A stretch of DNA of 20,896 nucleotides from Phycisphaerae bacterium (GTDB taxonomy: Bacteria; Planctomycetota; Phycisphaerae; Sedimentisphaerales; SG8-4), in the NCBI GenBank assembly GCA_030613765.1, contig JAUWLI010000015.1, positions 1-20,896 on the forward strand, read 5' to 3'. The translations under genes were made by a program, and so were the position numbers. The notes below the pieces were generated by a model. The model worked only from the letters and a program-made list of their open reading frames with translations, made no database searches and was not told the origin of the DNA. Numbering within the stretch: position 1 is the first letter of the stretch; each line of letters starts with the position of its first letter. This document shows positions 8,996 through 17,084 of the stretch, one piece after another.

Positions 8996-9939
8996 GTGAT
9001 TATGAAACCTCTGAAAGAAGGCGTAATATCATAGTAGGCCTTTTCGTAGTAGGTGCATTATGTGCGCTTCTATGGCTGATATTTCAGTTCCGAGATTTGC
9101 CGGGGGCCGTCACTAAACTCAGTTCATTCCCGGTACTCGTCCAATTCCCCACTGCGCCCGGAGTACAAAAGGACACTCCCGTGCAATTTTGCGGCTATCA
9201 AATAGGCAGAGTGGCGAGTGTTATGTATCCGGAGCCGCGCCGGGATTTGAATACCGGCCAGGTGTATCATCAAATACTGGTCGTTCTGAGTATTGATAAA
9301 AAACACGCTAAGATTCCCTCGAATGTCGAGGTGAAATTGATGACGCGGGGTTTGGGCAGCAGTTTTATCGATCTGAAGATTGACCCCACCTATATACCCT
9401 CGCCGAATGATTCGAATGATTTTTTGGCTGCCGATACGCTGCTTCAGGGCTCGACCGGAATGACCAGTGAATTTTTCCCGGAGGAAAGTCAGAAAAAACT
9501 GGAGCTGCTGGTTGAAAAAATATCTGCTCTCGCGAAGAACATTAATGATGTTGTTGGTGACCCCAACAGCAAAAATGACTTCAAGTCGATTCTGGCCAAT
9601 CTGTCCGTTGCATCCGCGAAAGCTTCTGATATGTTCGAAGAATTCCGGAAATTTTCTGTTAAAGGAACTGCAACGTTGAAAAGCCTTGAGGACGACACGG
9701 ACAAGTTCGTTACGTCTATTGTTGCAACCAGTGAAGAACTGGGCAAAACGTTGGCAGAGATGCGCGTAACCCTGGAAAAAGTAAACAGCGGCAAGGGCTC
9801 GGCCGGCAAGTTCGTAAATGATGCACAATTCTACGAAAGCCTGGTTGAGACTTCCGAGGAAATGCGAAAGATGCTGGAAGAGCTAAGAAAGTTCCTGGCC
9901 AAGGTTAACGAAAAAGGTCGTTTACCTATTAAGCTTTAG
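8992..9939 (+). CDS. MlaD/MCE-domain protein, membrane-anchored
   Basis: MCE proteins form hexameric rings in the periplasm that carry phospholipids or other lipids between the membranes, normally with an MlaE permease and an MlaF ATPase. The 315-residue product has a short cytoplasmic tail, one membrane segment (about 13-31), a single MCE domain (about 42-125; VLVQFPTAPGV, GYQIGRV, LMTRGLGSSFIDL) and a long helical C-terminal part (about 160-310) rich in E, K, L and S with coiled-coil character, longer than in E. coli MlaD (183 residues). GTG 8992 has an AAAGGA SD sequence and overlaps the merR stop. No MlaE, MlaF or MlaC gene is adjacent, so the transporter partners must be elsewhere. A terminator closes the unit 27 bases after the stop. 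Confidence 0.9.
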   Translation: MSDYETSERRRNIIVGLFVVGALCALLWLIFQFRDLPGAVTKLSSFPVLVQFPTAPGVQKDTPVQFCGYQIGRVASVMYPEPRRDLNTGQVYHQILVVLSIDKKHAKIPSNVEVKLMTRGLGSSFIDLKIDPTYIPSPNDSNDFLAADTLLQGSTGMTSEFFPEESQKKLELLVEKISALAKNINDVVGDPNSKNDFKSILANLSVASAKASDMFEEFRKFSVKGTATLKSLEDDTDKFVTSIVATSEELGKTLAEMRVTLEKVNSGKGSAGKFVNDAQFYESLVETSEEMRKMLEELRKFLAKVNEKGRLPIKL

Positions 9940-9966
9940 TAAGGCTTCTCTCATATCCCGTGCAGC

Positions 9967-9986
9967 CGCAGGTTCCTGCGTTTTTT
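9967..9986 (+). terminator. Rho-independent terminator of the rnpA-merR-mlaD unit
   Basis: CGCAG-GTTC-CTGCG (9967-9980) forms a tight stem-loop directly followed by six T (9981-9986). It lies 27 bases beyond the MCE gene, in the convergent gap before the minus-strand sulfatases. Confidence 0.85.
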
Positions 9987-10038
9987 CCAGTAGACCGGGC
10001 CTACAGCTCCAAACCGAGTAATCAATTCTATGAGTTTT

Positions 10039-11970
10039 TCATTGCTGACAATTCTGCAAGGCGTATTTCAGGGCCCAGTCGATAAACATTGCGTGATTAT
10101 TATTTTTGTAGGTGCCATCCTGGTTCTTACATGCTGCCTGAGCTTGCTTAATCTGCCCGGTAATTGGCCGGGCTTTGCTGCCAATGCTTTGGATTTCGCG
10201 TGCCGCGTGTAAGACTACCGTTTCTCGCCGGTCTTCCAGGCCTTTGGCCAACACAGGCAAGGCGTTTTCACACAGGTCCAGTTTGCACAATGCACCGGCA
10301 GCGGCGAATCGAACGACTGGATTTTCGTCGGTCAATGCCTTAATCAGCTCATCACTGGCGGGTCCTGCCTCGTCACCGAGTGCGCTGATAGCAACGACGG
10401 CCCAGTACCTAACCGCAGGCTGGGGCACATTTAGTAACTCGAGCATCTTCGGAAGCGCATCCGGAGATTTTCCGACCATGTCAGCAGCCAATAATACACA
10501 CGGCAGACGATATTTTTTGGTTGACGGTTGGGCAATTTCATAGGGCGTGGAACCTTCGGCGAGAATGTGCATTTGGCCCTCCGGCACCAGGCCTGTGTCA
10601 CGCGTCTCGGTCATCCATTTACGGTGCACTTTGCGCATACGTTCGAGGATGTGCCGATGTTGGGCTGAATCGGCTAAATTTCGTATTTCGTGCGGGTCGG
10701 CCAACGTATCATAAAGCTCCTCTAAAGGTTTGGTCGGTTGCCAGAATGATTTCTGCGTGTCGGTAAGCGCCCCTTCTTTCACTACCCTGCGAAGCTCCTT
10801 CATAATGTCCGCCCTGTCGGGATATTCGCTCGGCTGGACATAAGGCAGATGCGGCATATAGTTGCGAATATATTTGTAGCGCTTATCACGGACGCACCGC
10901 GACAGCTCGTAGACCTCATCTACACGGCTTGATGCTCCAAAGACATATTCTCGCGGTGGGCCAGCCCAGCCGCCAAGGAACGCCCGGCCCTGCATGTAGC
11001 TGGGTTTTGGCAAACCGGCCAGGCTCAAAACCGTCGGGGCAAAATCTACAAAACTAACAAGCCTGTCGATTTTTCGGCCTGCTTTAAGCGGTGCGAGGTC
11101 CTGATATCGGGCGGGGAAGTGAATAATCAGCGGGACATGCAGACCGGAATCATACAGCGTTCTTTTGTGTCGTGGAACACCTAAGCCATGGTCTGCAAAA
11201 AAGAACACGATTGTATTATCAGCCAGGCCGTCATCTTTTAGCTGGCCGAGCAAATCGCCGACCTGTTTGTCCATAAAGGTAATCAAGTCGTAGTAGCGGG
11301 TCCATATTTTGCGAACTATTGGGGTATCGGGATAGTATGGCGGCAGCGGGACGTTGGCCGGGTCATGAAGTTCTTCGGGCTTGAGCTTTGAGCGATATTT
11401 TGTGAAAAATTCTTCGTCGGAGCCGTTAATCTGTCCCTGGTGCGTGGAGGTGAAATTGAACACACTGAAAAACGGCTGGCCGGGCTTGCGCTTGCGCCAG
11501 TGGGCTGTTTTGCTGGACTCGTCCCAGACGTTTATATCGGTAAAGTTGTAATCTTTTTTGTAATTGTTTGAACAGTAGTATCCGGCTGACCGCAAATATT
11601 CAGGAAAACACTTGACCTGCTTAGGCAATTTTACGTCAGAGCGTAAGTGCTGTGTGCCGAGAGATGTAGCGTACACCCCGGTGACCAGACATGAGCGTGC
11701 CGGTGCACAAACCGGAGCGGTTGCATAAGCATTTGTATATAACAGGCCCTCTGCGGCGAATTTATCCAGATTCGGTGTAATCGTATAAGTATCTCCGTAG
11801 CAGCCCAGGTATGGATTAATGTCTTCGCAGGTAATCCAAAGAACATTTGGCCTTTCTCCGGACGCTTCATCAGCCGGTCGTTTCGCAGCGTTTATGCAGC
11901 CCGGAATGGCAAAGATGGAGGCGTGTAATCCTGCAGCTTTGAGAAAGTCACGGCGTGTATAATTTACCAT
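10039..11970 (-). CDS. Tat-exported sulfatase with C-terminal HEAT repeats
   Basis: Formylglycine-dependent sulfatases hydrolyse sulfate esters or N-sulfate on glycans. The 643-residue product starts with a Tat motif (TRRDFLK, 5-11) followed by a short hydrophobic stretch and a possible lipobox (AIPGC25). The sulfatase domain (about 41-480) has the metal-binding ED (49-50, in ITCEDINPYLGCYG) and the modification motif CAPAR (C88-R92), where Cys becomes formylglycine, and ADHGLG further on. The ED-INPYLGCYG pattern resembles the SGSH/heparan N-sulfatase-like branch, but substrate is not certain. Residues about 488-610 are HEAT-like helical repeats (VRYWAVVAISALG, VRFAAAGAL), an uncommon addition that could bind a partner or a glycan-processing assembly. 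The SD sequence AAGGGG lies 11-16 bases upstream of ATG. It follows another sulfatase gene by 34 bases, suggesting an operon. A maturase gene is not in the window. Confidence 0.93.
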   Translation of the reverse strand: MVNYTRRDFLKAAGLHASIFAIPGCINAAKRPADEASGERPNVLWITCEDINPYLGCYGDTYTITPNLDKFAAEGLLYTNAYATAPVCAPARSCLVTGVYATSLGTQHLRSDVKLPKQVKCFPEYLRSAGYYCSNNYKKDYNFTDINVWDESSKTAHWRKRKPGQPFFSVFNFTSTHQGQINGSDEEFFTKYRSKLKPEELHDPANVPLPPYYPDTPIVRKIWTRYYDLITFMDKQVGDLLGQLKDDGLADNTIVFFFADHGLGVPRHKRTLYDSGLHVPLIIHFPARYQDLAPLKAGRKIDRLVSFVDFAPTVLSLAGLPKPSYMQGRAFLGGWAGPPREYVFGASSRVDEVYELSRCVRDKRYKYIRNYMPHLPYVQPSEYPDRADIMKELRRVVKEGALTDTQKSFWQPTKPLEELYDTLADPHEIRNLADSAQHRHILERMRKVHRKWMTETRDTGLVPEGQMHILAEGSTPYEIAQPSTKKYRLPCVLLAADMVGKSPDALPKMLELLNVPQPAVRYWAVVAISALGDEAGPASDELIKALTDENPVVRFAAAGALCKLDLCENALPVLAKGLEDRRETVVLHAAREIQSIGSKARPITGQIKQAQAACKNQDGTYKNNNHAMFIDWALKYALQNCQQ

Positions 11971-12004
11971 ACTAATATTTCCCCTTTCTTCGCAATTTGT
12001 CTGC

Positions 12005-13531
12005 TCACTTCTTCTTTTGGTCTTTGCTCTTTCTTTGCGACTTACCGGCCGGCTGATAAGCTGGGTTCTGCTTTGGCATTTTGGCGCCGGTGGCCCGCAG
12101 CCATTCGCTCAGTTTTGCGTCGAGTTCCTTGACCTTCTCCGGAAGCTGCTGTGACAGATCGTTCTTTTCCGACAGGTCAGTCTTTAGATTAAAGAGTTCG
12201 AAAGTTTTGCCCTCGTACCGCTTAATTAGCTTCCAATCGCCTGCCCGGATTATGCTGTAGGGCACGATGCCCCCGCGATAATGCGGGAAGTGCCAGAAGA
12301 TTGCATCCCGGGAAAGCTTGCTTGTGCCACCGGATTTGAGATGCTTAACAAGCGATACACCGTCGATATCGCGGTCACCGGGCAGCGGGACACCCGCGGT
12401 CCGGCAAATAGTCGGGAAGTAATCGACGCTGGTAACCGGCTCGTGACTGACCGTACCCGGCTTTATCACGCCCGGCCAGCGAATAATCACAGGTACGCGG
12501 ATACCGCCTTCATACGGAAAGCCCTTGCCGGAACGCAGGGGAGCGTTGTTGGTGACACCTGAAAGCCCGCCATTGTCGCTGGTGAAGATAACAACAGTCT
12601 TTTCTGTCAGGTCGAGTTCATCGAGCGCTGAACAAATCGCGCCCACTGCATCATCCACGCTCTCAATCATCGCTGCGTAGGCCGGATTCTTCTGGCCATA
12701 TCGAGGTTTATCGCGGTACTTTTCCGTCAGGTTCTTTTTGGCCTGGATTGGTGTATGGACTGCATAGTGGGCCATATAGAGGAAGAATGGCTTGTCTTTG
12801 TTTTGACGGATAAACCTGACAGCTTCATCGCCTTCGCGGTCGGTAAGGTACTCGCCCTTGCGGCGCGGCTTCAGCGTCGGGATTTGGCCCTGTCCTTTTC
12901 GAAAATACGGGTCAAAGTAAGTCGGTGGTTGACCATAATCACATCCGCCCACGTTGAAATCGAAGCCCTGCCTGTCCGGGTACCAGTCGTCGGCGCCCAG
13001 GTGCCACTTTCCGATGTGACAGGATGTATAACCGGCCGATTCGAGGGCTTCGGCAATAGTAAGCTCTTCGAGTTCCATCCACAGCGCGTTTGGCGGACAC
13101 AGCAGCTTTTTGTTTTTGCCGCCAACATATTCGGTGGGATTCTTCTTATCGGCAGGTATCTTACCGCCCTGAAAGCGGGAACGTATCCAGTCGGTGACAC
13201 CAAGTCGCGCCGGGTAGCGGCCCGTCATCACGGCCGCCCGTGTCGGTGAGCAGACCGCACATGCAGCATAGCCGTCGGTAAAGCGAATACCAGCAGAAGC
13301 AAGCCTGTCGATATTCGGTGTTTCGTAGAATCCGCCGGAGGTGGGGCCGTAACAGCCAACGTCCCGCCAACCTAGGTCATCGACGAGAATTAAAACAATA
13401 TTGGGCTTTTTCCGGGAATAATCACCGCTAATCTGTTGCGCTCCTTTTACACATCCAGGCAGAGCCAGTGACGCCGCACCCAAACTCATTGCCTTTAGAA
13501 AACCACGCCGTGTATAATCGTGTTTACCCAT
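12005..13531 (-). CDS. Tat-exported sulfatase, arylsulfatase type
   Basis: The 508-residue product opens with TRRGFLK (7-13) and LALPGC27, i.e. a Tat signal with a good lipobox, so it is probably a lipoprotein. The sulfatase domain has metal-binding DD (51-52, in LVDDLGWRDVGCYG), the modification motif CSPTR (C94-R98) followed by AAVMTGRYP, the HIGKWHLG segment and SDNGG, all classic for type I sulfatases acting on sulfated polysaccharides. The C-terminus carries a lysine-rich tail (about 485-508), which is frequent in planctomycete sulfatases and of unknown use. GGGAG lies nine bases upstream of the ATG. It is followed by the HEAT-repeat sulfatase 34 bases later and preceded by the iron regulator gene 163 bases earlier on the same strand; there is no clear terminator in that gap, so readthrough from the iron genes is possible. 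Confidence 0.95.
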   Translation of the reverse strand: MGKHDYTRRGFLKAMSLGAASLALPGCVKGAQQISGDYSRKKPNIVLILVDDLGWRDVGCYGPTSGGFYETPNIDRLASAGIRFTDGYAACAVCSPTRAAVMTGRYPARLGVTDWIRSRFQGGKIPADKKNPTEYVGGKNKKLLCPPNALWMELEELTIAEALESAGYTSCHIGKWHLGADDWYPDRQGFDFNVGGCDYGQPPTYFDPYFRKGQGQIPTLKPRRKGEYLTDREGDEAVRFIRQNKDKPFFLYMAHYAVHTPIQAKKNLTEKYRDKPRYGQKNPAYAAMIESVDDAVGAICSALDELDLTEKTVVIFTSDNGGLSGVTNNAPLRSGKGFPYEGGIRVPVIIRWPGVIKPGTVSHEPVTSVDYFPTICRTAGVPLPGDRDIDGVSLVKHLKSGGTSKLSRDAIFWHFPHYRGGIVPYSIIRAGDWKLIKRYEGKTFELFNLKTDLSEKNDLSQQLPEKVKELDAKLSEWLRATGAKMPKQNPAYQPAGKSQRKSKDQKKK

Positions 13532-13694
13532 TTCAACTTCTCCCTGTCAATAATAGATTTCTCAAACTAACCGGCTTCTAACAAATATTTCTCATCTTCA
13601 ATGGTCCAGTTTTTGGAGGGCAAGTAAAAATCTCTCAATCTCGAGCAAGGCGGAGTGAACCGGCCCCTGGCCTCTGATCTTAGAACCGCCCTTT

Positions 13695-14441
13695 CTACGA
13701 CTTGCCTCTCTTTCTGTGTCTGAATCTGTCCCGCCCGCTATCTCTTCTGTCTGGTTGAGCAAGCGCCTCTTTCCCGACTTCATGTGGATGCTCAGGCTTA
13801 CGCCACACACAGATATTAGAAACTATCTCTTCGTCCATAGCAATGTTACTGCCTTCACACTCAATCACGTAGGTTGGGTATCTCTGGTGTAACGTAACAA
13901 CTGCTCCCGGTCTTATACAAAGACCGTCTATCTTGTGAAGCTGTTGGTCGCTTTTACAATTAATATAGGCAACCCGCGCGGACTGACCTATTGCCAATTC
14001 GACCAACGGTATAACGGAACTCTGTGCCGTTCTGGAAAAACGTCGGCAACACTGGCCTTGGGGTATTGGCATTCCGTGGGGGCAGACCCTGGGATGACCA
14101 AGTAAAATACAGATGCTGTCCACCAGTTCGGGAGTTACTGTATGCTCAAACTCACAGGCGCCTGATTCATAATCTCCGCCAAGAACATCGTGAAGTAATC
14201 TTTCGGCGAGCCTGTGCGCACGAATTAATTGCTGCGCATAATCCTCACCCTTCTTTGTAAGGACGATTTTACTCCCTTGTTCTGTTAATTTCACCATATC
14301 TTCAGATGACAATTTATCAATTATAGCGGCATCGAAGTTCTCGTTCAGGGCGGTCTTTATAGCATCTATGGAGTCCTGTCCCCCCTCTTTCATATACCAT
14401 AACTGCTCGATATGTTCATCTGTCTCTCTCTTTCTGTTCAT
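13695..14441 (-). CDS. DtxR-family iron-dependent repressor fused to a FeoA domain
   Basis: DtxR-type repressors bind Fe2+ and then block promoters of iron-uptake genes. The 248-residue product has a winged-helix region (about 8-70; KIVLTKKGEDYAQ is the wing), the dimerisation/metal domain (about 71-130) and a FeoA/SH3 domain (about 146-212). Probable metal ligands H76, E80, C96, E99 and H100 (AHRLAE and CEFEH) match the iron-type DtxR/IdeR pattern rather than MntR, and CPHGMPIP is a family hallmark. The recognition helix is clearly diverged from the usual sequence. A charged tail (about 222-248) follows the FeoA domain. The frame extends to 14477, and ATG 14450 overlaps the feoB stop (ATGA), but GGGAG at 14451-14455 is well placed only for ATG 14441. 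Coupled to feoB, it likely controls that operon. Confidence 0.9.
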   Translation of the reverse strand: MNRKRETDEHIEQLWYMKEGGQDSIDAIKTALNENFDAAIIDKLSSEDMVKLTEQGSKIVLTKKGEDYAQQLIRAHRLAERLLHDVLGGDYESGACEFEHTVTPELVDSICILLGHPRVCPHGMPIPQGQCCRRFSRTAQSSVIPLVELAIGQSARVAYINCKSDQQLHKIDGLCIRPGAVVTLHQRYPTYVIECEGSNIAMDEEIVSNICVWRKPEHPHEVGKEALAQPDRRDSGRDRFRHRKRGKS

Positions 14442-14446
14442 AAGGC

Positions 14447-16414
14447 TCATCTCCCAATAGTAAATATCAAGATCCAATTTAAAATACCACCCAGAATAAA
14501 GGCCGAGATATTTATAGCAAAAGCCATGGCCAGCCCTGTCTTTATCCCCATCTGCTTACACATTGCTACAATATTGGCAAAACAGGGAACAAACATCGTG
14601 GTGATAACCACAGTTACTATGCACTGCACATAATTAAGCGCTCCGGAATCAACCATTTTCAGCGTTAAGGCAGCAGCCGCTTCATGTCTGGCAGCTGCAA
14701 GTATAAGTACATCCACGATGTCACGCGGCAAACCAAGCCAGCCTTCGACCACCGGGCTCATTATTTTTTTTGTCAAATCAAGAATGCCGGTTTTGTCAAA
14801 CAAAAACAACACTACCGCTGCAATGATAAAAATCGGGATAGCTTCCTTCAAAAACCAATATAACCGGTAATAGGTTTTGGTGGCTATGGCTTTTGGACTC
14901 GGAATCCGAATGGCGGGCAGTTCCTGTAGAAAAAAGCTTTTCTCTCCATCTTTAATAACCTTATTAAGGACAAAGCCGGCGCATAACTCAATAAGAACCA
15001 ACGCTCCATAACCAATCATAAAGGCCTTAAAGCCAATCCTTCCAAATATAGCCATGTCAACACCCATTTGGGCGGAGCAGGGTAACGCAAACGCGATTAG
15101 ATAAATGGCTATGAACTTCTCTTTTCTGGACCGTAATCCCCTTGTCGTAAGTGTCGCCATAGTCTTACATCCAAAACCCAGGACAAAGGGCATAATTGCT
15201 TTCCCGGTTAAACCAATCTTCTCAAACACTCTTTTAGTTAGAATACAGAGGTTCGGCATATAACCTATGTCCTCGAGAAAACCAAACATAAGAAAGAAAA
15301 CAGTCAGTATAGGAAGGATAGTAACTATCGCATTAAATAAACCCAGAGTCAAAATCCCGTAATCTCCCACAAGAAATTCATTCCAGGAACCGGACGGCAC
15401 AAGTTTAGTTATAAACTCGACCGTAGGGTCAACTAAGGCACCACTGAGTATTCTATCCAAAAAGCCGGCAACATAGGTAACAAGAAAATAAGTCGTTACC
15501 AAAAAAAAGGCTAATATGGGTATTCCAAATATTGGATGACGGCTCAATCGGCCAAAGGTCCTGGAAAACTCTCCCGGCGCTATCTTCTGCTTCCTGGTTG
15601 AATTTTCAGCAATCTCCGTCACCCACTGACTGCGCTTTTTGTTTATGGCGCGGCCGAAGTTTCCTCTGAATCCCCCCCTGATTTTATTTACCTTCTTCTT
15701 TAACTGAGCAACTTGTTCCCGGCCGTACTTCTCCCTCAAGTAATCAACCAGGAACGGATCAGCAAGCAACAGAAGAACCGCCGCCTTTCGTTTAAAACTC
15801 ATCTCCTCCGGCAGCTTCGATTCAATAGCCGATATTCCATCATCTATCACTTCGCCATACCGCAGACTCCACTTGCCTCTGCGTGCCCCGCTTAAGCTGT
15901 CTTTGAGCTCTTTTGTGCCCACGCCATCTACAGTTATTGACTCGACAACAGGAACACCTAAAAGACGTGATAAACTCCCCGAATCTATCCATACCCCCCT
16001 TCTTGCGGTCTCATCTATCGCATTGAGCGATATTACCATGGGTATCCCCAATTCCAAAAGGTCCGCAGTAAGGGTCAGTGATTGTTTCAACTGGTTGGCA
16101 TCAATGCACTGGATGATTATATCGGGCACATCTGTGAATATCATGTCCCGGACTATCAGTTCCTCTTCGGAGTGAATATAAAGACAATGAAGGCCGGGGG
16201 TATCAATGACCTCGTATGGCTCGCCGTTAATCTCACATCTGGTTCTTTTCATTTCCACAGTAGTGAGGGGATAGTTGGCAACTAACGCATACTCGCCCGT
16301 CAGATTATTGAATACCTGGCTCTTGCCGGTATTCGGCAACCCGATGATAGCAATTTTCTTAACCGGGTGGGAACTGCCCGAATTATCTGTTTTGGCCTTG
16401 TGTTTTTTGCTCAT
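14447..16414 (-). CDS. feoB: Ferrous iron transporter FeoB
   Basis: FeoB is an inner-membrane Fe2+ transporter with a cytoplasmic G domain. The 655-residue product has G1 GLPNTGKS (25-32), TT at 51-52, G3 DTPG (71-74) and G4 NAID (131-134), then a helical spacer and a membrane domain from about residue 310 with two Gate regions: EDIGYMPNLCILTKRVFEKIGLTGKA (EDIGYM and IGLTGKA blocks) with GFGCKTMATLTTR, and PCSAQMG. The GCKTMATLTTR and CSAQ forms differ from E. coli FeoB (GCNVPAI and CSAR) and resemble the FeoB branch seen in anaerobic sediment bacteria. Length is shorter than E. coli FeoB (773). GGAG lies six bases before the ATG within an inverted repeat. There is no separate feoA; its domain is fused to the repressor encoded next. 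Specificity for Fe2+ is inferred from the family and the DtxR neighbour. Confidence 0.94.
   Translation of the reverse strand: MSKKHKAKTDNSGSSHPVKKIAIIGLPNTGKSQVFNNLTGEYALVANYPLTTVEMKRTRCEINGEPYEVIDTPGLHCLYIHSEEELIVRDMIFTDVPDIIIQCIDANQLKQSLTLTADLLELGIPMVISLNAIDETARRGVWIDSGSLSRLLGVPVVESITVDGVGTKELKDSLSGARRGKWSLRYGEVIDDGISAIESKLPEEMSFKRKAAVLLLLADPFLVDYLREKYGREQVAQLKKKVNKIRGGFRGNFGRAINKKRSQWVTEIAENSTRKQKIAPGEFSRTFGRLSRHPIFGIPILAFFLVTTYFLVTYVAGFLDRILSGALVDPTVEFITKLVPSGSWNEFLVGDYGILTLGLFNAIVTILPILTVFFLMFGFLEDIGYMPNLCILTKRVFEKIGLTGKAIMPFVLGFGCKTMATLTTRGLRSRKEKFIAIYLIAFALPCSAQMGVDMAIFGRIGFKAFMIGYGALVLIELCAGFVLNKVIKDGEKSFFLQELPAIRIPSPKAIATKTYYRLYWFLKEAIPIFIIAAVVLFLFDKTGILDLTKKIMSPVVEGWLGLPRDIVDVLILAAARHEAAAALTLKMVDSGALNYVQCIVTVVITTMFVPCFANIVAMCKQMGIKTGLAMAFAINISAFILGGILNWILIFTIGR
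14451..14455 (-). promoter_or_regulatory. SD sequence deciding the DtxR start, inside the end of feoB
   Basis: GGGAG on the minus strand abuts ATG 14450 with no spacing but lies nine bases before ATG 14441. The latter is therefore the better start. The SD sequence is part of the last feoB codons, so the two genes are coupled. Confidence 0.6.
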
Positions 16415-16418
16415 GAGG

Positions 16419-16431
16419 CGCTCCAGGAGCG
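16419..16431 (-). promoter_or_regulatory. Inverted repeat covering the feoB SD sequence
   Basis: CGCTCC-T-GGAGCG on the minus strand is a perfect 13-base inverted repeat. In RNA it could fold as CGCTC-CTG-GAGCG, placing the GGAG that should pair with 16S rRNA in the stem. Translation of feoB might therefore be damped or controlled. The structure is small and may be weak. Confidence 0.35.
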
Positions 16432-16450
16432 GTTGAACACGATATTCAAC

Positions 16451-16468
16451 CTCATTTTAGCAAATGAG
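16451..16468. promoter_or_regulatory. Candidate metal-repressor operator upstream of feoB
   Basis: CTCATTT-TAGC-AAATGAG is an 18-bp region with perfect 7-bp arms, 37 to 54 bases upstream of the feoB ATG. It overlaps the -10 region of the candidate promoter (16464-16492). Size and position fit an operator for a dimeric repressor, and the operon itself encodes a DtxR-type one. The sequence is not the IdeR/DtxR or Fur consensus, which fits the diverged recognition helix of the local repressor. Confidence 0.5.
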
Positions 16469-16492
16469 ACAACAGACAGCAGTCCTTGTCAA
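16464..16492 (-). promoter_or_regulatory. Candidate feoB promoter
   Basis: On the minus strand a perfect TTGACA (16487-16492) is followed after 17 bases by TCTCAT (16464-16469, four of six). A second possible -10 is TGCTAAAAT, an extended -10 form (TAAAAT at 16454-16459). Both -10 elements fall within the palindrome 16451-16468. Confidence 0.5.
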
Positions 16493-17084
16493 TAGTTTTT
16501 CGGACACTGTCCACTCGTAATATACGCATGAAACTGCGCTGAGTTGAGAAGAAACGGTATCGTAGCGTGGGACACTCAAAATTGACCGCAATGGCGCAAA
16601 TCGAGTTAGGAACATCTCTAAGGAAGCTTAATTATACCTGCTATCTTTCGCCATTGCATAATCGTCAGGACCAAAACCAAAAAGGTCAACCCTGCCGGCA
16701 AAAGCTTTAGGGAGCTTGAAAAGAAAAATCCGGAGCCCCTCCCATACCCCCTCCGCCTCCATCAGAAAGGACAAATCTTCCAAATGCCGGAAAATTTTGC
16801 CGCCCTCAAAATTACAGTAGTACAGAAGCAAATCTATATATCTTCGCGGACAAAATCATCGATGGCTTCATTATCGAAAAGAATTCAGGAATCAAAAGCA
16901 GTATTATTGTTATTTTGCGCCCGGACAAGCTTTTCTAAAGCCCGATATAACAAATGAACATAAACAATACTCTGTACCGCCATCCTGGCCGCTTCATAAA
17001 ATCCATTAAGCACCTGTCCAAAAATGCCGAAAATAAACAACAGAGAACGCTTTATCAATACCACCTTTAAGGACACTTGCACAA
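16493..17084 (+). other. Divergent intergenic region, no supported gene
   Basis: About 590 bases lie between feoB (minus) and the thioredoxin gene (plus). An 11-bp palindrome GGACA-C-TGTCC (16502-16512) lies ten bases upstream of the feoB -35. A 67-codon minus-strand frame (16628-16831) and a longer one reaching in from 17355 have no SD sequence and no family I recognise; they could be remnants of a decayed gene, but nothing proves this. AAGGA at 17069-17073 is the probable SD sequence for the thioredoxin gene. Confidence 0.5.

Noticed and set aside
9990..10010. Hairpin GTAGGC-CCG-GTCTAC (minus strand) after the HEAT sulfatase
   Set aside because: It is followed by A rather than T on the minus strand, so it does not look like a terminator.
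13598..13810. 70-codon minus-strand frame overlapping the repressor's C-terminal tail
   Set aside because: No SD sequence and it runs in another frame of a well-supported gene; the ending in ALLEIERFLLALQKLDH is suggestive of protein but not enough.
16502..16512. GGACACTGTCC palindrome as a transposon end or second operator
   Set aside because: No partner repeat or transposase is found; with 5-bp arms it may be chance, so I only mention it in the intergenic entry.
16628..17084. Minus-strand frames between feoB and the thioredoxin gene that read like protein in places (GFGPDDYAMAKDS; FDNEAIDDFVREDI after an in-frame TGA)
   Set aside because: They lie in different frames broken by stops, lack SD sequences and match no family I know. 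A decayed gene is possible but cannot be supported from this sequence alone, and selenocysteine reading of the TGA has no supporting hairpin.
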